Assembly: GCF_000803215.1 (NCBI RefSeq)
Contig: NZ_JSXC01000035.1
Span: 1-64,000 of the forward strand
DNA length: 64,000 bases
Origin: Pectobacterium fontis
GTDB lineage: Bacteria > Pseudomonadota > Gammaproteobacteria > Enterobacterales > Enterobacteriaceae
Direction of reading: 5' to 3'
Within the stretch, counting starts at the first letter, position 1, and each line of letters opens with the position of its first letter. The notes under the pieces are model-generated. The model saw only the letters and a list, made by a program, of their open reading frames with translations, ran no database searches and had not been told where the DNA came from. Of the stretch, positions 30,574 through 39,772 are shown one piece after another. A program made the translations under genes and the position numbers.

Positions 30574-32085
30574 ATGATCTCTACCTCCCAAAGCCGACTG
30601 GAAATGCACAACATTTCCATCTCCTTTTCTGGTTTCCACGCCCTCAAGCAGGTTAATTTCACACTGGAAGGTGGTTCGATTCATGCCCTGACTGGCGCAA
30701 ACGGCGCGGGTAAATCCACACTCATGACGATCTTGTCGGGTGCTTACGATCACTACCAGGGCGATATTCTGATTAATGGCAAGCAGGTTGATGTCCACTC
30801 ACCGCGAGATGCCAAACGATACGGCATTCATCTAGTTCAACAGGAAGTCGATGTCGCGCTGGTTCCCACGCTATCCGTAGCGGAAAACATTATGCTGGAT
30901 ACGCTGGCGCAGGATGGGCATCTGCTGAGTTGGCCGCAGATATATCGTCAGGCGCAGGCGCTGCTTGACCAGCTTGGCGTCCACCTCAATGTTCGTCAAC
31001 GGCTCGATACCTGTACGCTCGCCGAGAAACAGCAAATCCTGCTGGCTCGTGCGTTGTCCCATGAGTGTCGTTTCCTGATTCTGGATGAACCCACTGCCCC
31101 GCTGGATCAGGCAGAAAGTGCGCGTCTCTTTCAGGTGGTGCGCCGCTTACAAGCCGAGGGAATTGGGATCGTCTTTATTTCTCACCGAATTCACGAACTC
31201 AGCGAAATCTGCGATACGTTGACCGTTCTGCGTGATGGCGAGTTTGTCAGCAGCGGCCCAATGCGTGGGCTGAGTGGTGAAGAGATCGTGGAGCGAATGT
31301 TGGGGCATCGGCTTGACGACATCTTCCCGCCGCGTCGTACCGCCCCTTCCGAAGAGACACTGCTTCAGGTCAGCGGCTTGCACGACGAAACACTGCTGCA
31401 CAATATTTCTCTCACGCTGCACAAAGGGGAAATTCTGGGCATTGCGGGTTTAGCGGGTGCGGGAAAAACCGAACTGTGTAAAGCGCTGTTCGGCGCAGAA
31501 CCGTGCCAGATCGCACAGGGTGAATATCGCGGTCAGCCCTGGCGACCGCATTCACCTCACCAGTCCGTCGAGCAAGGTCTGGCGCTGGTGCCTGAAGAGC
31601 GGCGCAAAGAAGGCATTTTTATCGATGAATCCGTCACCATGAATCTCAGTATCACCGCCACCGACAGCTTTTCACGCGGGAGCCTGTTCAGTCGTAGTAA
31701 GGCAGTGCGCTGGGCGAAACAGATCGTTGATCAGCTTGCGGTTCGCACCACCGGTCCGGCGCAGAAACTGACGCGCCTGTCGGGGGGAAATCAGCAAAAA
31801 GTGGCCATCGGCAAATGGCTACGCGGTGAAGCTCAAGTTCTGATTTTTGATGAACCCACCAAAGGCGTCGATATCAAGGCGAAACAGGATCTGTTCACGC
31901 TGATTGACGGCCTTGCTCGTCAGGGCAAAGGCATTATCTATGCATCGGGCGAGTTTTCCGAACTGGTCGGACTCTGCGATCGTATCTGCGTGCTATGGGA
32001 TGGCCGTATTGTTGCGGAACTGAACGCCGCTGAGATTGACGAAGAAACCCTACTTTTATATTCAACCGGAGGAACTCCCGCGTGA
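30574..32085 (+). CDS. Sugar ABC transporter ATPase (RbsA/YtfR type, two ABC domains)
   Basis: A 503-residue protein with two fused ABC domains, as in carbohydrate uptake transporter-2 importers. The first half has Walker A GANGAGKST and Walker B FLILDEP, with a degenerate signature LAEKQ. The second half has the typical altered Walker A GLAGAGKTE and an intact LSGGNQQKV signature with LIFDEPTKGVD. The substrate is probably a monosaccharide but cannot be named. The gene overlaps the permease gene by 4 bases. No binding-protein gene lies next to it. The ribosome binding site is weak. Confidence 0.92.
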   Translation: MISTSQSRLEMHNISISFSGFHALKQVNFTLEGGSIHALTGANGAGKSTLMTILSGAYDHYQGDILINGKQVDVHSPRDAKRYGIHLVQQEVDVALVPTLSVAENIMLDTLAQDGHLLSWPQIYRQAQALLDQLGVHLNVRQRLDTCTLAEKQQILLARALSHECRFLILDEPTAPLDQAESARLFQVVRRLQAEGIGIVFISHRIHELSEICDTLTVLRDGEFVSSGPMRGLSGEEIVERMLGHRLDDIFPPRRTAPSEETLLQVSGLHDETLLHNISLTLHKGEILGIAGLAGAGKTELCKALFGAEPCQIAQGEYRGQPWRPHSPHQSVEQGLALVPEERRKEGIFIDESVTMNLSITATDSFSRGSLFSRSKAVRWAKQIVDQLAVRTTGPAQKLTRLSGGNQQKVAIGKWLRGEAQVLIFDEPTKGVDIKAKQDLFTLIDGLARQGKGIIYASGEFSELVGLCDRICVLWDGRIVAELNAAEIDEETLLLYSTGGTPA

Positions 32086-33077
32086 GTCAGCCACTTTCAA
32101 CCAACGGGGCGATCCCCTTCCGTCACCACGTTTTCGAATTTCTTTATAAGTGGGGCATGTTGATCACGGTTGTTGCGCTGATCGCCCTCTTTGGATTGGC
32201 GTCGGACAACTTTCTCGATCCGTATAACATTATCAATATCCTGCGATCTATTGCGATTGTCACGGTGATCGCGATAGGTGTTTCCATTTCGCTATCCGTA
32301 GGCGGGTTCGATCTTTCCGTAGGGTCAACGGCGTCGTTGGCCAATGCGCTGGTCATCTCGCTCTTTGTCTGGCATGGGTTCGGCACCACAGGGGCGATTG
32401 TTCTGACGCTACTGCTGTGTACGCTCGTCGGGCTGTTCAACGCTTTTCTCATCGTCGTGCTGAAGATCCCCGATATGCTGGCAACGCTCGCCAGCCTGTT
32501 CGTTATTCAGGGCGTCGCGATGACGTACAGCTATGGCGGTTCCATCACGCAGAATATGGTGCTACCGAGTGGAGAAATGGCGGAAGGCATCATTCCTGAG
32601 TTCTTTGCCACGCTGGGTCAGGTGCCAGTGATTGTTGTCATTATGCTGGCAGTAACGATACTGGTACAACTGTATCTGTCCCTCACCAAGCATGGCCGCC
32701 GGATGTATGCCATCGGCGGCAACCCGGAAGCCGCTCGACTGGCGGGCATACGCACCGCACGTTATCGGGTGCAGGCGTATGTGTTCTCTTCATTACTCGC
32801 GGCGCTGGGGGGCATTTTGCTCGCCTCGCGTATCGGTTCTTCGCAGGTCAATGCAGGAGGCGGCTATTTAATGGATGCAGTTGCTGCGGCCTACATCGGT
32901 TTCTCGCTGGCGGGATCCGGCAAGCCGAACGCACTGGGCACGCTGCTTGGAGCCGTCATTCTTGGCGTCTTACAGAATGGGCTGGTGATGCTCTCCGTGC
33001 CTTATTACGCGATGGATATCATTAAAGGTCTGGTTTTGGCGCTCGCGCTGGCAATGACCTATATCCAGAAACGCTGA
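32082..33077 (+). CDS. Sugar ABC transporter permease (RbsC/YtfT type)
   Basis: A 331-residue inner membrane protein with about eight to ten spans of the BPD_transp_2 family. Family motifs are NIINILRSIAIVTVIAIGVS, GGFDLSVGS, TKHGRRMYAIGGNPEAARLAGI (the cytoplasmic coupling loop) and ASRIGSSQVNAGGGYLMDAVAA. The start is GTG at 32082, overlapping the ATPase stop (GTGA), which indicates coupled translation. It would form a homodimeric channel with the double ATPase. A terminator follows at 33091. Confidence 0.93.
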   Translation: MSQPLSTNGAIPFRHHVFEFLYKWGMLITVVALIALFGLASDNFLDPYNIINILRSIAIVTVIAIGVSISLSVGGFDLSVGSTASLANALVISLFVWHGFGTTGAIVLTLLLCTLVGLFNAFLIVVLKIPDMLATLASLFVIQGVAMTYSYGGSITQNMVLPSGEMAEGIIPEFFATLGQVPVIVVIMLAVTILVQLYLSLTKHGRRMYAIGGNPEAARLAGIRTARYRVQAYVFSSLLAALGGILLASRIGSSQVNAGGGYLMDAVAAAYIGFSLAGSGKPNALGTLLGAVILGVLQNGLVMLSVPYYAMDIIKGLVLALALAMTYIQKR

Positions 33078-33090
33078 TCCTCTTTCACCT

Positions 33091-33120
33091 CCGCCCCATT
33101 CCCCCGAATTCGGGGCGGAT
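33091..33120 (+). terminator. Hairpin terminator after the ABC permease
   Basis: CCGCCCC (33091-33097) pairs with GGGGCGG (33112-33118). An alternative overlapping palindrome is CCCCGAATTCGGGG. There is little T-run after it. Confidence 0.55.
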
Positions 33121-33465
33121 TCACAATGTAACCCGCCAATATTTTCCTCATCAAATCGGATTTTTCCCACAAGGATATATCGCCACATCCATTTCACTAT
33201 TCACCGCCGTTATTATTAATAAATAAATATTCCCTCGTGCGACAAAGAGACTCATCCGTACAATCCCAAACAATAACGTTTTGTCTTTACCTCTGATATG
33301 TGCCGCATTTATTCCTTACGGATATCGCGTAAACGATGCAGATAATCGACAGCAAAGCGTAAATTCAATGAAATGTTCAATTTTAGTCATCGATTAAAAT
33401 TGATAAATATCATACTCCCTCTATCGGGAAATATTCCTTTATAACCGAACAAATCAAATCACACG
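33121..33465. other. Intergenic region between convergent permease and dehydrogenase genes
   Basis: 345 bp of AT-rich DNA with no coding sequence. The one clear structure is an AT-only inverted repeat, TCAATTTTA (33378-33386) and TAAAATTGA (33396-33404), 62 bp past the dehydrogenase stop. It is unusually long for a gap between convergent genes that need no promoter. Confidence 0.5.
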
Positions 33466-34431
33466 TTATTTATATCCATTTTGCTGGGCATATTCATCAA
33501 TATTTTCAATCGTCTTTTCCATCAACAGTTGCAGTGATGAGGCAGAAGTCCAGGAAATATGTGGGGTAATCAGAAGATTAGGCAAGGTTTTCGCCGCCAT
33601 CAGTAATGGGTTGTCTTTTACGGGTGGCTCCTGCGTCAAACAATCCAGCGCGGCACCCGCAATGCCACGCTGCTGCAACGCCGCGACCAACGCATTTTCA
33701 TCAATCAGCCCGCCTCGGGCGGTGTTAATAATAAACGCGGTGGGTTTACACAGCGCCAACGTCTCCGCATTAATCAGGTGCTGCGTGTTCGCCTTGAGCG
33801 GGCAGTTCAGTGAAATGACATCCGCCAGCCGCAGAACCTCTTCAAACGGCAGATATCCGCCACGACACTGCGCAACGCCTCGATGTTCGGCGAAAATCAC
33901 CTTCATCCCCAAGGCCTGAGCCAATCGCGCGACCTCCCGCCCAATAGCGCCGGCACCGATAATACCCAGCGTGGAACCCGCAATGTCCTTGACCGGATGG
34001 TCGAAATAGGCAAACTGCGCCTGACTGGCCCAGCGGTCGCTCAGTTGATCGCGATACCAGCCAATAAGACTGTGTTTCAGCGCGTAAATCATGGCAATAA
34101 CATGCTCAGACACGGCTTGCGTCGAGTAGCCCGGTACGTTTTTGACCATAATACCCAGCTCCTTGGCAGCAACAAGATCGATGTTGTCAGTTCCCGTCGC
34201 CGTCACGGCAATCAGCTTCAACGCAGGCAGCGCGGCCAGGGTGTCGCGCGTTAAGAGCGTTTTATTCGTGATGATAACGTGGGTATCTTTTGCTCGGGCG
34301 ATAACGTGCTCGGGAGAGGTATAGCTATATTCAATCCATTCATGGCGACATTGTGGACGCCTAAAATTGGTCTTTTTCAGGAAAATGGTTTCAGGCAGTG
34401 AGCCTTTATCCAAAAAGGTAATCTTTAACAT
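33466..34431 (-). CDS. D-2-hydroxyacid dehydrogenase (glyoxylate/hydroxypyruvate reductase-like)
   Basis: An NAD(P)-dependent enzyme of the D-isomer 2-hydroxyacid dehydrogenase family, about 321 residues. The Rossmann motif is LGIIGAGAIGREVARLAQALG; the catalytic Arg is in NTARGGLIDENAL, the Glu in the QEPPVKDNPLL region and the His in ITPHISW. VTATGTDNIDL marks the substrate domain. The second of two tandem ATGs (34434, 34431) has AGGG at proper spacing. The substrate (glycerate, hydroxypyruvate or other) is not decided by sequence. It stands alone, facing the ABC transporter genes. Confidence 0.88.
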   Translation of the reverse strand: MLKITFLDKGSLPETIFLKKTNFRRPQCRHEWIEYSYTSPEHVIARAKDTHVIITNKTLLTRDTLAALPALKLIAVTATGTDNIDLVAAKELGIMVKNVPGYSTQAVSEHVIAMIYALKHSLIGWYRDQLSDRWASQAQFAYFDHPVKDIAGSTLGIIGAGAIGREVARLAQALGMKVIFAEHRGVAQCRGGYLPFEEVLRLADVISLNCPLKANTQHLINAETLALCKPTAFIINTARGGLIDENALVAALQQRGIAGAALDCLTQEPPVKDNPLLMAAKTLPNLLITPHISWTSASSLQLLMEKTIENIDEYAQQNGYK

Positions 34432-34834
34432 CATTTCGCCCTGGTTGCTATTCATACATTGATTTCCGATTGCAGATATCAAGTGCTCCGCAGTCGGCAA
34501 TCACGACTAGTCTTCTCATACAAAAATAATGAATTAACTTCTCTGTGTGACACAAGACAACGAACGTATTAATAGCGTTACACTTCCTGCCTCATCAAAA
34601 ATCCATCACTCCGCAACGTGAAGCGTAGTCAGCCTTAAAGCAATTAACAATAGCTAATATAATGAATTGCATTCATCGACGTTGTTAGTGGTGATATTCA
34701 GAAATATCACAGAAGAATAATCCCCTATTGGTAATTATTTTCTGTTCTCATATGGTCTGCAAAGGAAGAATAATAACGGAAAGCAACTAAGGTCATGATT
34801 AATCGGAGAAGAGGACGCAATGAGAAAAACCAAT
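34432..34834. other. Intergenic region upstream of the hydroxyacid dehydrogenase gene
   Basis: About 400 bp, AT-rich. It must hold the dehydrogenase promoter; no clear -35/-10 or operator can be fixed. The lysP terminator lies at its right end. Confidence 0.45.
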
Positions 34835-34866
34835 AAAAAAGGCGACGCCCGTCAGGGAGTCGCCCG
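34835..34866 (-). terminator. Terminator of lysP
   Basis: On the minus strand GGCGAC (34864-34859) and GTCGCC (34846-34841) form a stem followed by TTTTTT (34840-34835), 20 bases past the lysP stop. Confidence 0.85.
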
Positions 34867-34885
34867 TTAACCAGGGTCTCGCGCT

Positions 34886-36361
34886 TTAGTCTTTGTGATC
34901 GGGATAGGTCATATCCTGATACTTGACGAAATGCGTTCCACGACACAGCTTATAGCCGAACCAAATCAGCAGGAACAGCGGAATACCGATGTACGTCGCC
35001 GTCACGCCATACCAGTCGATTTTATCTGCCAGAAACGCCTGATAATTCTGCCCCAGCGTGATGATTAGACAGAGCACAAACGCAAAGATTGGCCCCAGCG
35101 GGAAGAAACTCGATTGGTAAGGCAGACGGCTGAGGTCATGACCTTGCATAACATAGCCGCGACGGAAGCGGTAATGGCTAATCGCGATCCCAAGCCAGGC
35201 AATAAAGCCTGTCATACCAGATGTATTCAACAGCCACAGGTAAACCGTTTGGTTGCCATACAAAGAAGACAGGAAACACAGCGCCGCCACCACGGTGGTG
35301 GCGTACAGCGCATTACGCGGCACGCCACCTTTTGACAAGGTGGCGAAAATGCGTGGCGCTTTGCCTTCCGATGCCAGCGTAAACAGCATGCGTGTAGAAG
35401 CGTACATCCCCGAGTTGCCTGCCGACAGCACCGCCGTCAGGATGACCGCATTCATCACGGCCGCAGCAGACAGTAGACCCGCATTCTCAAACACCAGCGT
35501 GAACGGACTTACCGTGATGTCTTTAACATCATTACGCAGCAGGTTCGGATCGGTATAGGGAATGATCAAGCTGATAATTAGGATCGCGAAGATATAAAAC
35601 AGCAGGATGCGCCAAAAAACCTGACGAATAGCGCGCGGAATGTTTTTGCTTGGCTCCTGAGATTCCCCAGCAGCCACGCCGATCAGTTCTGTTCCCTGAA
35701 AAGAGAAACCCACGATCATCGCCACGCCAATCATGGCGGAGAAGCCACCGGCAAACGGCGCATCGCCAATCTCCCAGTTGTGGAACCCGGCATTTTCCGC
35801 ACCGCGCATAATGCCCGTAATCATCATCACCCCAACGGCGATGAAAATGATGACCGTCGACACTTTGATCAATGAGAACCAGTACTCTGCTTCACCAAAC
35901 CCTTTCACCGAAATGTAGTTAAGCAGGAACATCAGTGCCAGGAACAAAGCACTCCAGATCCAGCCAGACACCTCAGGGAACCAATAACCCATCACCAACT
36001 GCGCCGCCACCAGATCGACCGCGATAGTCACCGCCCAGTTGTACCAATAGTTCCAGCCCAGCGCGAAGCCAAATCCTTCTTCTACATAACGGGAACCATA
36101 GCTGGAGAACGAACCGGAAACCGGCATGAATGCCGCCAGTTCCCCCAGGCTAGTCATCAGGAAATAAACCATCAGCCCAATCAGAGCATAAGACAAGAGT
36201 GCGCCGCCCGGCCCCGCTTGTGAAACCGTCGCACCAGACGCGACAAATAACCCCGTGCCAATCGATCCGCCAATCGCGATCATCGTTAAATGCCGTGCTT
36301 TCAGTTCACGGCGTAGAGTCGGTGCGCCCTGTTTTGTTTGTTGAATATCGTGCTGAGCCAT
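34886..36361 (-). CDS. lysP: Lysine-specific permease LysP
   Basis: A 12-span proton:lysine symporter of the amino acid-polyamine-organocation superfamily, 491 residues (E. coli 489). The signature RELKARHLTMIAIGGSIGTG opens the first span; GFSFQGTELIGVAAGES and SAGNSGMYASTRML are also family marks. In E. coli LysP also acts as lysine co-sensor of CadC and is activated by ArgP; no lysine riboswitch is seen upstream. It keeps its E. coli neighbour yeiE. Confidence 0.97.
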   Translation of the reverse strand: MAQHDIQQTKQGAPTLRRELKARHLTMIAIGGSIGTGLFVASGATVSQAGPGGALLSYALIGLMVYFLMTSLGELAAFMPVSGSFSSYGSRYVEEGFGFALGWNYWYNWAVTIAVDLVAAQLVMGYWFPEVSGWIWSALFLALMFLLNYISVKGFGEAEYWFSLIKVSTVIIFIAVGVMMITGIMRGAENAGFHNWEIGDAPFAGGFSAMIGVAMIVGFSFQGTELIGVAAGESQEPSKNIPRAIRQVFWRILLFYIFAILIISLIIPYTDPNLLRNDVKDITVSPFTLVFENAGLLSAAAVMNAVILTAVLSAGNSGMYASTRMLFTLASEGKAPRIFATLSKGGVPRNALYATTVVAALCFLSSLYGNQTVYLWLLNTSGMTGFIAWLGIAISHYRFRRGYVMQGHDLSRLPYQSSFFPLGPIFAFVLCLIITLGQNYQAFLADKIDWYGVTATYIGIPLFLLIWFGYKLCRGTHFVKYQDMTYPDHKD

Positions 36362-36496
36362 TATTATCCCGCGTGCTCGTGCTAAAAATCGAGGCGGGAT
36401 TGTAGCAAATCGCGTTGCGCTGGATAGTTAAGATCGTCGAGTTATAAGAGAGCTTAATAACTCACGCCCGATTATTAGCAGCATAAAATATTTATG

Positions 36497-37369
36497 CTAT
36501 GCCGTTTCACAGCAATAACTCAGGAAACGTTGCAGCACATTTGAAAGATGTTTCTGCCGGTGGTGTACCAGATACAGCGTTCGCGTGAGTTTAGGTAACG
36601 GCACTTTCAGCTCCACCAACGAACCTGAAGCCAATTGTTCGGCAATAACATGCCGCGACAGGCAACTAATGCCAATGCCGTGACGAACCGCATGTTTGAT
36701 CGCTTCCGAATTACCCAGCTCCATCACTAAATGGAAATGCGACAGATGGGTTAACAGCAGATGATCCAATACTTCACGCGTACCTGAACCACGTTCACGC
36801 AGGATCCAATGTGCATCCGCCAATGCCGCTAAGGATACCGTTCCCCGGCTGAGCGGATGGTCGGGAGAACAAAACACCACCAGTTCATCTTCCAACCAGG
36901 GCTGCGTAATCAAATCGGGATGATGGCAAGGCCCTTCGAGTAAACCTAAATCGACATTAAATTCAGAAACGTGGGTGATCACATCTTTCGTATTGCCTAC
37001 ATGCAGTTCCAGCGGAATATCAGGGTAATCATGGCGATAGCGGGCGATCATCGCTGGTAGCAGGTAATTGCCGATAGTGCTGCTGGCATACACACGCAGC
37101 GCACCATTATCACGCCGGAACAGTTGCTCAATTTCTATCGACTGTTCAAGCAACGCCAGCGCCTTGGGATACAGCAGGCGACCGTGTTCATTAACCACCA
37201 GACGTTTACCAACGCGATCGAAAAGTTGAACACCCAATTGCCCCTCTAAATCCGCCAGCGCGGCGCTGACAGCCGATTGAGAAAGGGCGAGCACAACGGA
37301 AGCCTGTGTCGTTGAACCACTTTTCAGGACTTCGGCAAAGACTTCCAGTTGACGTAACGTGATATGCAT
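36497..37369 (-). CDS. yeiE: LysR-type regulator YeiE
   Basis: A 290-residue LysR regulator (E. coli YeiE 293). The N-terminal helix-turn-helix is in [20 protein letters not shown] and [20 protein letters not shown]. The effector domain has [20 protein letters not shown] and LREIGSGTR-like ([14 protein letters not shown]) segments typical of the CysL/YeiE group. YeiE homologues have been reported to respond to sulfite and to affect iron and motility genes. It is divergent from yeiH across 118 bp, so yeiH is its likely target. Confidence 0.93.
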   Translation of the reverse strand: MHITLRQLEVFAEVLKSGSTTQASVVLALSQSAVSAALADLEGQLGVQLFDRVGKRLVVNEHGRLLYPKALALLEQSIEIEQLFRRDNGALRVYASSTIGNYLLPAMIARYRHDYPDIPLELHVGNTKDVITHVSEFNVDLGLLEGPCHHPDLITQPWLEDELVVFCSPDHPLSRGTVSLAALADAHWILRERGSGTREVLDHLLLTHLSHFHLVMELGNSEAIKHAVRHGIGISCLSRHVIAEQLASGSLVELKVPLPKLTRTLYLVHHRQKHLSNVLQRFLSYCCETA

Positions 37370-37487
37370 AGTGCGCTCTTTATCTAAAATATCTATTGGT
37401 TATAAATATATAATCAATTTCTCTTTTAATCTCGTGGATTATAAGCTGGCTTCTCAATTCGGTACGGTCAGAATAGGCACCAAACCC

Positions 37488-38561
37488 ATGGCTCTTCCTG
37501 CGACATTACAAACGATAGCACCTGCCGATGGCGCAAAAACGCGATTACCCGGTCTGCTGTTAGTCAGTTTAATAACTTTTTCACTTCTCTGGCTGGCAAA
37601 TATTCCGAAAATTGCTCAGTGGGGGCCGGGTGCACTGACATTAGCGATCCTGATCGGGATCGTGCTGGGCAATAGCTTTTATCCGCGCCTTCATCCTCTT
37701 TGTGACCCCGGCGTACAGTGGGCTAAACAGTATTTACTCCGCTGGGGCATCATCCTTTATGGCTTTCGTCTCAGCTTTCAGCAGGTTGCTGCCGTTGGTA
37801 TGAACGGTATCGCGGTTGATGTTACCGTCGTCACGCTGACGTTTCTGCTCGCCTGCTGGATTGGCAAGCGCTGGCTGAAGCTCGACAATGAAACGGTGAT
37901 TCTCATCGGTGCAGGCAGCAGTATCTGCGGTGCAGCGGCGATTATGGCAACAGCACCCGTTGCCAAAGCGTCCAGTAATGCCATTGCCGTCGCCGTTTCT
38001 ACCGTGGTGATTTTCGGCACGACGGCGATGTTTTTGTACCCGTGGCTCTATCAACTCAATCTCACTCATCACTGGATTGACGCCACTCCGCAGGTTGTCG
38101 GTCTGTACTTCGGTTCGACGATACATGAAGTCGCTCAGGTCGTTGCCGCTGGGCATGCCGTTGATGGCGAGACGGAAAACATCGCCGTCATCAGCAAAAT
38201 GCTGCGCGTCATGATGCTGGCGCCTTTCCTTCTTATGCTCAGTTTTTTCCTGAAAAAAGCGACGCAAAAACATGGCGAGGCCACGGCTATTCCGCTGATG
38301 TTCCCCTGGTTCGCGCTGGGATTTATCGCCGTAGCGGCTTTCAATTCTTTCTCACTACTTTCTCCGACACTCGTCACCCAGTTAGTGCACCTTGATAATA
38401 TTCTGCTGACGATGGCAATGGTGGCGCTGGGGCTAACGACTCGCTTCAGCGCCGTTCGTCAGGCAGGGGCAAAACCGCTGCTGCTGGCACTGATGCTGTT
38501 TATCTGGCTGGTGATTGGCGGGGCGGGAATCAACCTGCTCTTCGAACATTTATTCGGCTAA
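37488..38561 (+). CDS. yeiH: YeiH, putative sulfate exporter family (UPF0324)
   Basis: A 357-residue membrane protein with about ten spans (E. coli YeiH 349). Family motifs are [63 protein letters not shown] and [15 protein letters not shown]. The start at 37488 (MALPATLQ) is preferred; the frame extends upstream to 37359 over the yeiE start, which is not credible. The family is named for a possible role in sulfate or sulfite export, unproven here. Pairing with YeiE is conserved. Confidence 0.93.
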   Translation: MALPATLQTIAPADGAKTRLPGLLLVSLITFSLLWLANIPKIAQWGPGALTLAILIGIVLGNSFYPRLHPLCDPGVQWAKQYLLRWGIILYGFRLSFQQVAAVGMNGIAVDVTVVTLTFLLACWIGKRWLKLDNETVILIGAGSSICGAAAIMATAPVAKASSNAIAVAVSTVVIFGTTAMFLYPWLYQLNLTHHWIDATPQVVGLYFGSTIHEVAQVVAAGHAVDGETENIAVISKMLRVMMLAPFLLMLSFFLKKATQKHGEATAIPLMFPWFALGFIAVAAFNSFSLLSPTLVTQLVHLDNILLTMAMVALGLTTRFSAVRQAGAKPLLLALMLFIWLVIGGAGINLLFEHLFG

Positions 38562-38629
38562 CGATAAATTATTTACCTGTTAACGTCTCATTAACCTGCA
38601 TAATGTCTCCGTTATCAAAGGAGACCAAC

Positions 38630-39475
38630 ATGAAATACATCGGCGCACACGTTAGCGCAGCAGGCGGGGTCGATCAGGCCGTGATTCGCGCACATGAAAT
38701 AAAGGCGACGGCGTTCGCCTTATTTACCAAAAATCAGCGCCAATGGCAGGCAGCGCCGCTCAGCACCGAAGTCATTGACCGTTTTAACGCCGCCTGTGAA
38801 CAGTACGCCTACACATCAGCACAGATTCTGCCCCATGACAGCTATCTGATTAACCTCGGTCACCCAGACGCCGACGCGCTGGAGAAGTCACGCAGCGCGT
38901 TTATTGATGAAATGTCCCGCTGTCAGCAGCTTGGGCTGAGCTTGCTGAATTTTCACCCCGGCAGCCATCTGAAGCAGATCGAAGAAGCAGACTGTCTGGC
39001 TCGTATCGCCGCGTCCATCAACATCGCGCTGGCAGAAACGGACGGTGTCACCGCCGTGATTGAAAACACCGCCGGGCAAGGGAGTAATCTCGGTTTCCGC
39101 TTTGAGCATCTGGCGGCCATTATTGATGGCGTGGAAGATAAAAGCCGCGTCGGTGTCTGTATCGATACCTGCCACGCCTTTGCTGGCGGTTACGATCTGC
39201 GAACAGAAGCCGATTGCGAGGCCACCTTTGCTGAATTCGATCGTATTGTTGGATTCCGCTATCTACGCGGCATGCACTTGAATGACGCCAAAAGTACGTT
39301 CGGCAGCCGTGTTGACCGGCACCATAGTCTGGGCGAAGGCAATATCGGCAAAACCGCCTTCAGCTACATCATGAAAGACGCGCGTTTTGATGGGATCCCG
39401 ATGATTCTGGAAACGGTCAATCCTGATATCTGGGCTAACGAAATCGCCTGGCTCAAATCCGAAGCGCAGTGCTGA
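38630..39475 (+). CDS. nfo: Endonuclease IV
   Basis: A zinc-dependent AP endonuclease for base excision repair, 281 residues (E. coli 285). It starts [13 protein letters not shown], and contains the metal ligands in [58 protein letters not shown] and [15 protein letters not shown] lies 8 bases before the ATG at 38630; the upstream ATG at 38603 is rejected. In E. coli it is in the SoxRS regulon and adjacent to yeiH, as here. Confidence 0.97.
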   Translation: MKYIGAHVSAAGGVDQAVIRAHEIKATAFALFTKNQRQWQAAPLSTEVIDRFNAACEQYAYTSAQILPHDSYLINLGHPDADALEKSRSAFIDEMSRCQQLGLSLLNFHPGSHLKQIEEADCLARIAASINIALAETDGVTAVIENTAGQGSNLGFRFEHLAAIIDGVEDKSRVGVCIDTCHAFAGGYDLRTEADCEATFAEFDRIVGFRYLRGMHLNDAKSTFGSRVDRHHSLGEGNIGKTAFSYIMKDARFDGIPMILETVNPDIWANEIAWLKSEAQC

Positions 39476-39524
39476 TTACCCTTAAAGTTGCAACATGCTT
39501 TTAAAGTTGCTAGTCGATTGTGCC

Positions 39525-39634
39525 AAGCGGAGGTAATGGATAGATCGTAAAGACGCTGTGAATACATCCCTGTACGCTCGGCTTGCGCCATCCATGGCGC
39601 AAACGCTTTACTATTCTATCCCATTCCTCCGCTT
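39525..39634. repeat. Hairpin-forming intergenic repeat, MITE-like
   Basis: About 110 bp with imperfect terminal inverted repeats of nearly 30 bp: AAGCGGAGGTAATGGATAGA (from 39525) against the inverted TCCGCTT end at 39634. At the centre is a perfect stem TTGCGCCAT-CC-ATGGCGCAA (39583-39602). It is non-coding, lies between nfo and the fruA terminator, and looks like a dispersed palindromic repeat. A TTAAAGTTGC direct repeat (39482 and 39501) precedes it. Confidence 0.65.
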
Positions 39635-39680
39635 CCGTTCCTCGGATAAGTTTTCTTGAAGCCCAAGGGGCAGAACCCAT

Positions 39681-39714
39681 AAAAAAGCGCCCGTCGGTGA
39701 ATACCAACGGGCGC
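39681..39714 (-). terminator. Terminator of the fruBKA operon
   Basis: On the minus strand GCGCCCGTTGGT (39714-39703) pairs with ACCGACGGGCGC (39698-39687), followed by TTTTTT. It ends the fructose operon 59 bp past fruA. Confidence 0.9.
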
Positions 39715-39772
39715 TATCTCATCCACATCCTTGTGTTATGGCATTACTTTTTATCTACGACTATGATCGAAC

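Noticed and set aside
34725..34946. 73-codon minus-strand frame past lysP
   Set aside because: It spans the lysP terminator and the last lysP codons in another frame, with no resemblance to known proteins.
36362..36496. Lysine riboswitch before lysP
   Set aside because: The gap is only 135 bp and shows no lysine-riboswitch structure; enterobacterial lysP is known to be controlled by ArgP instead.
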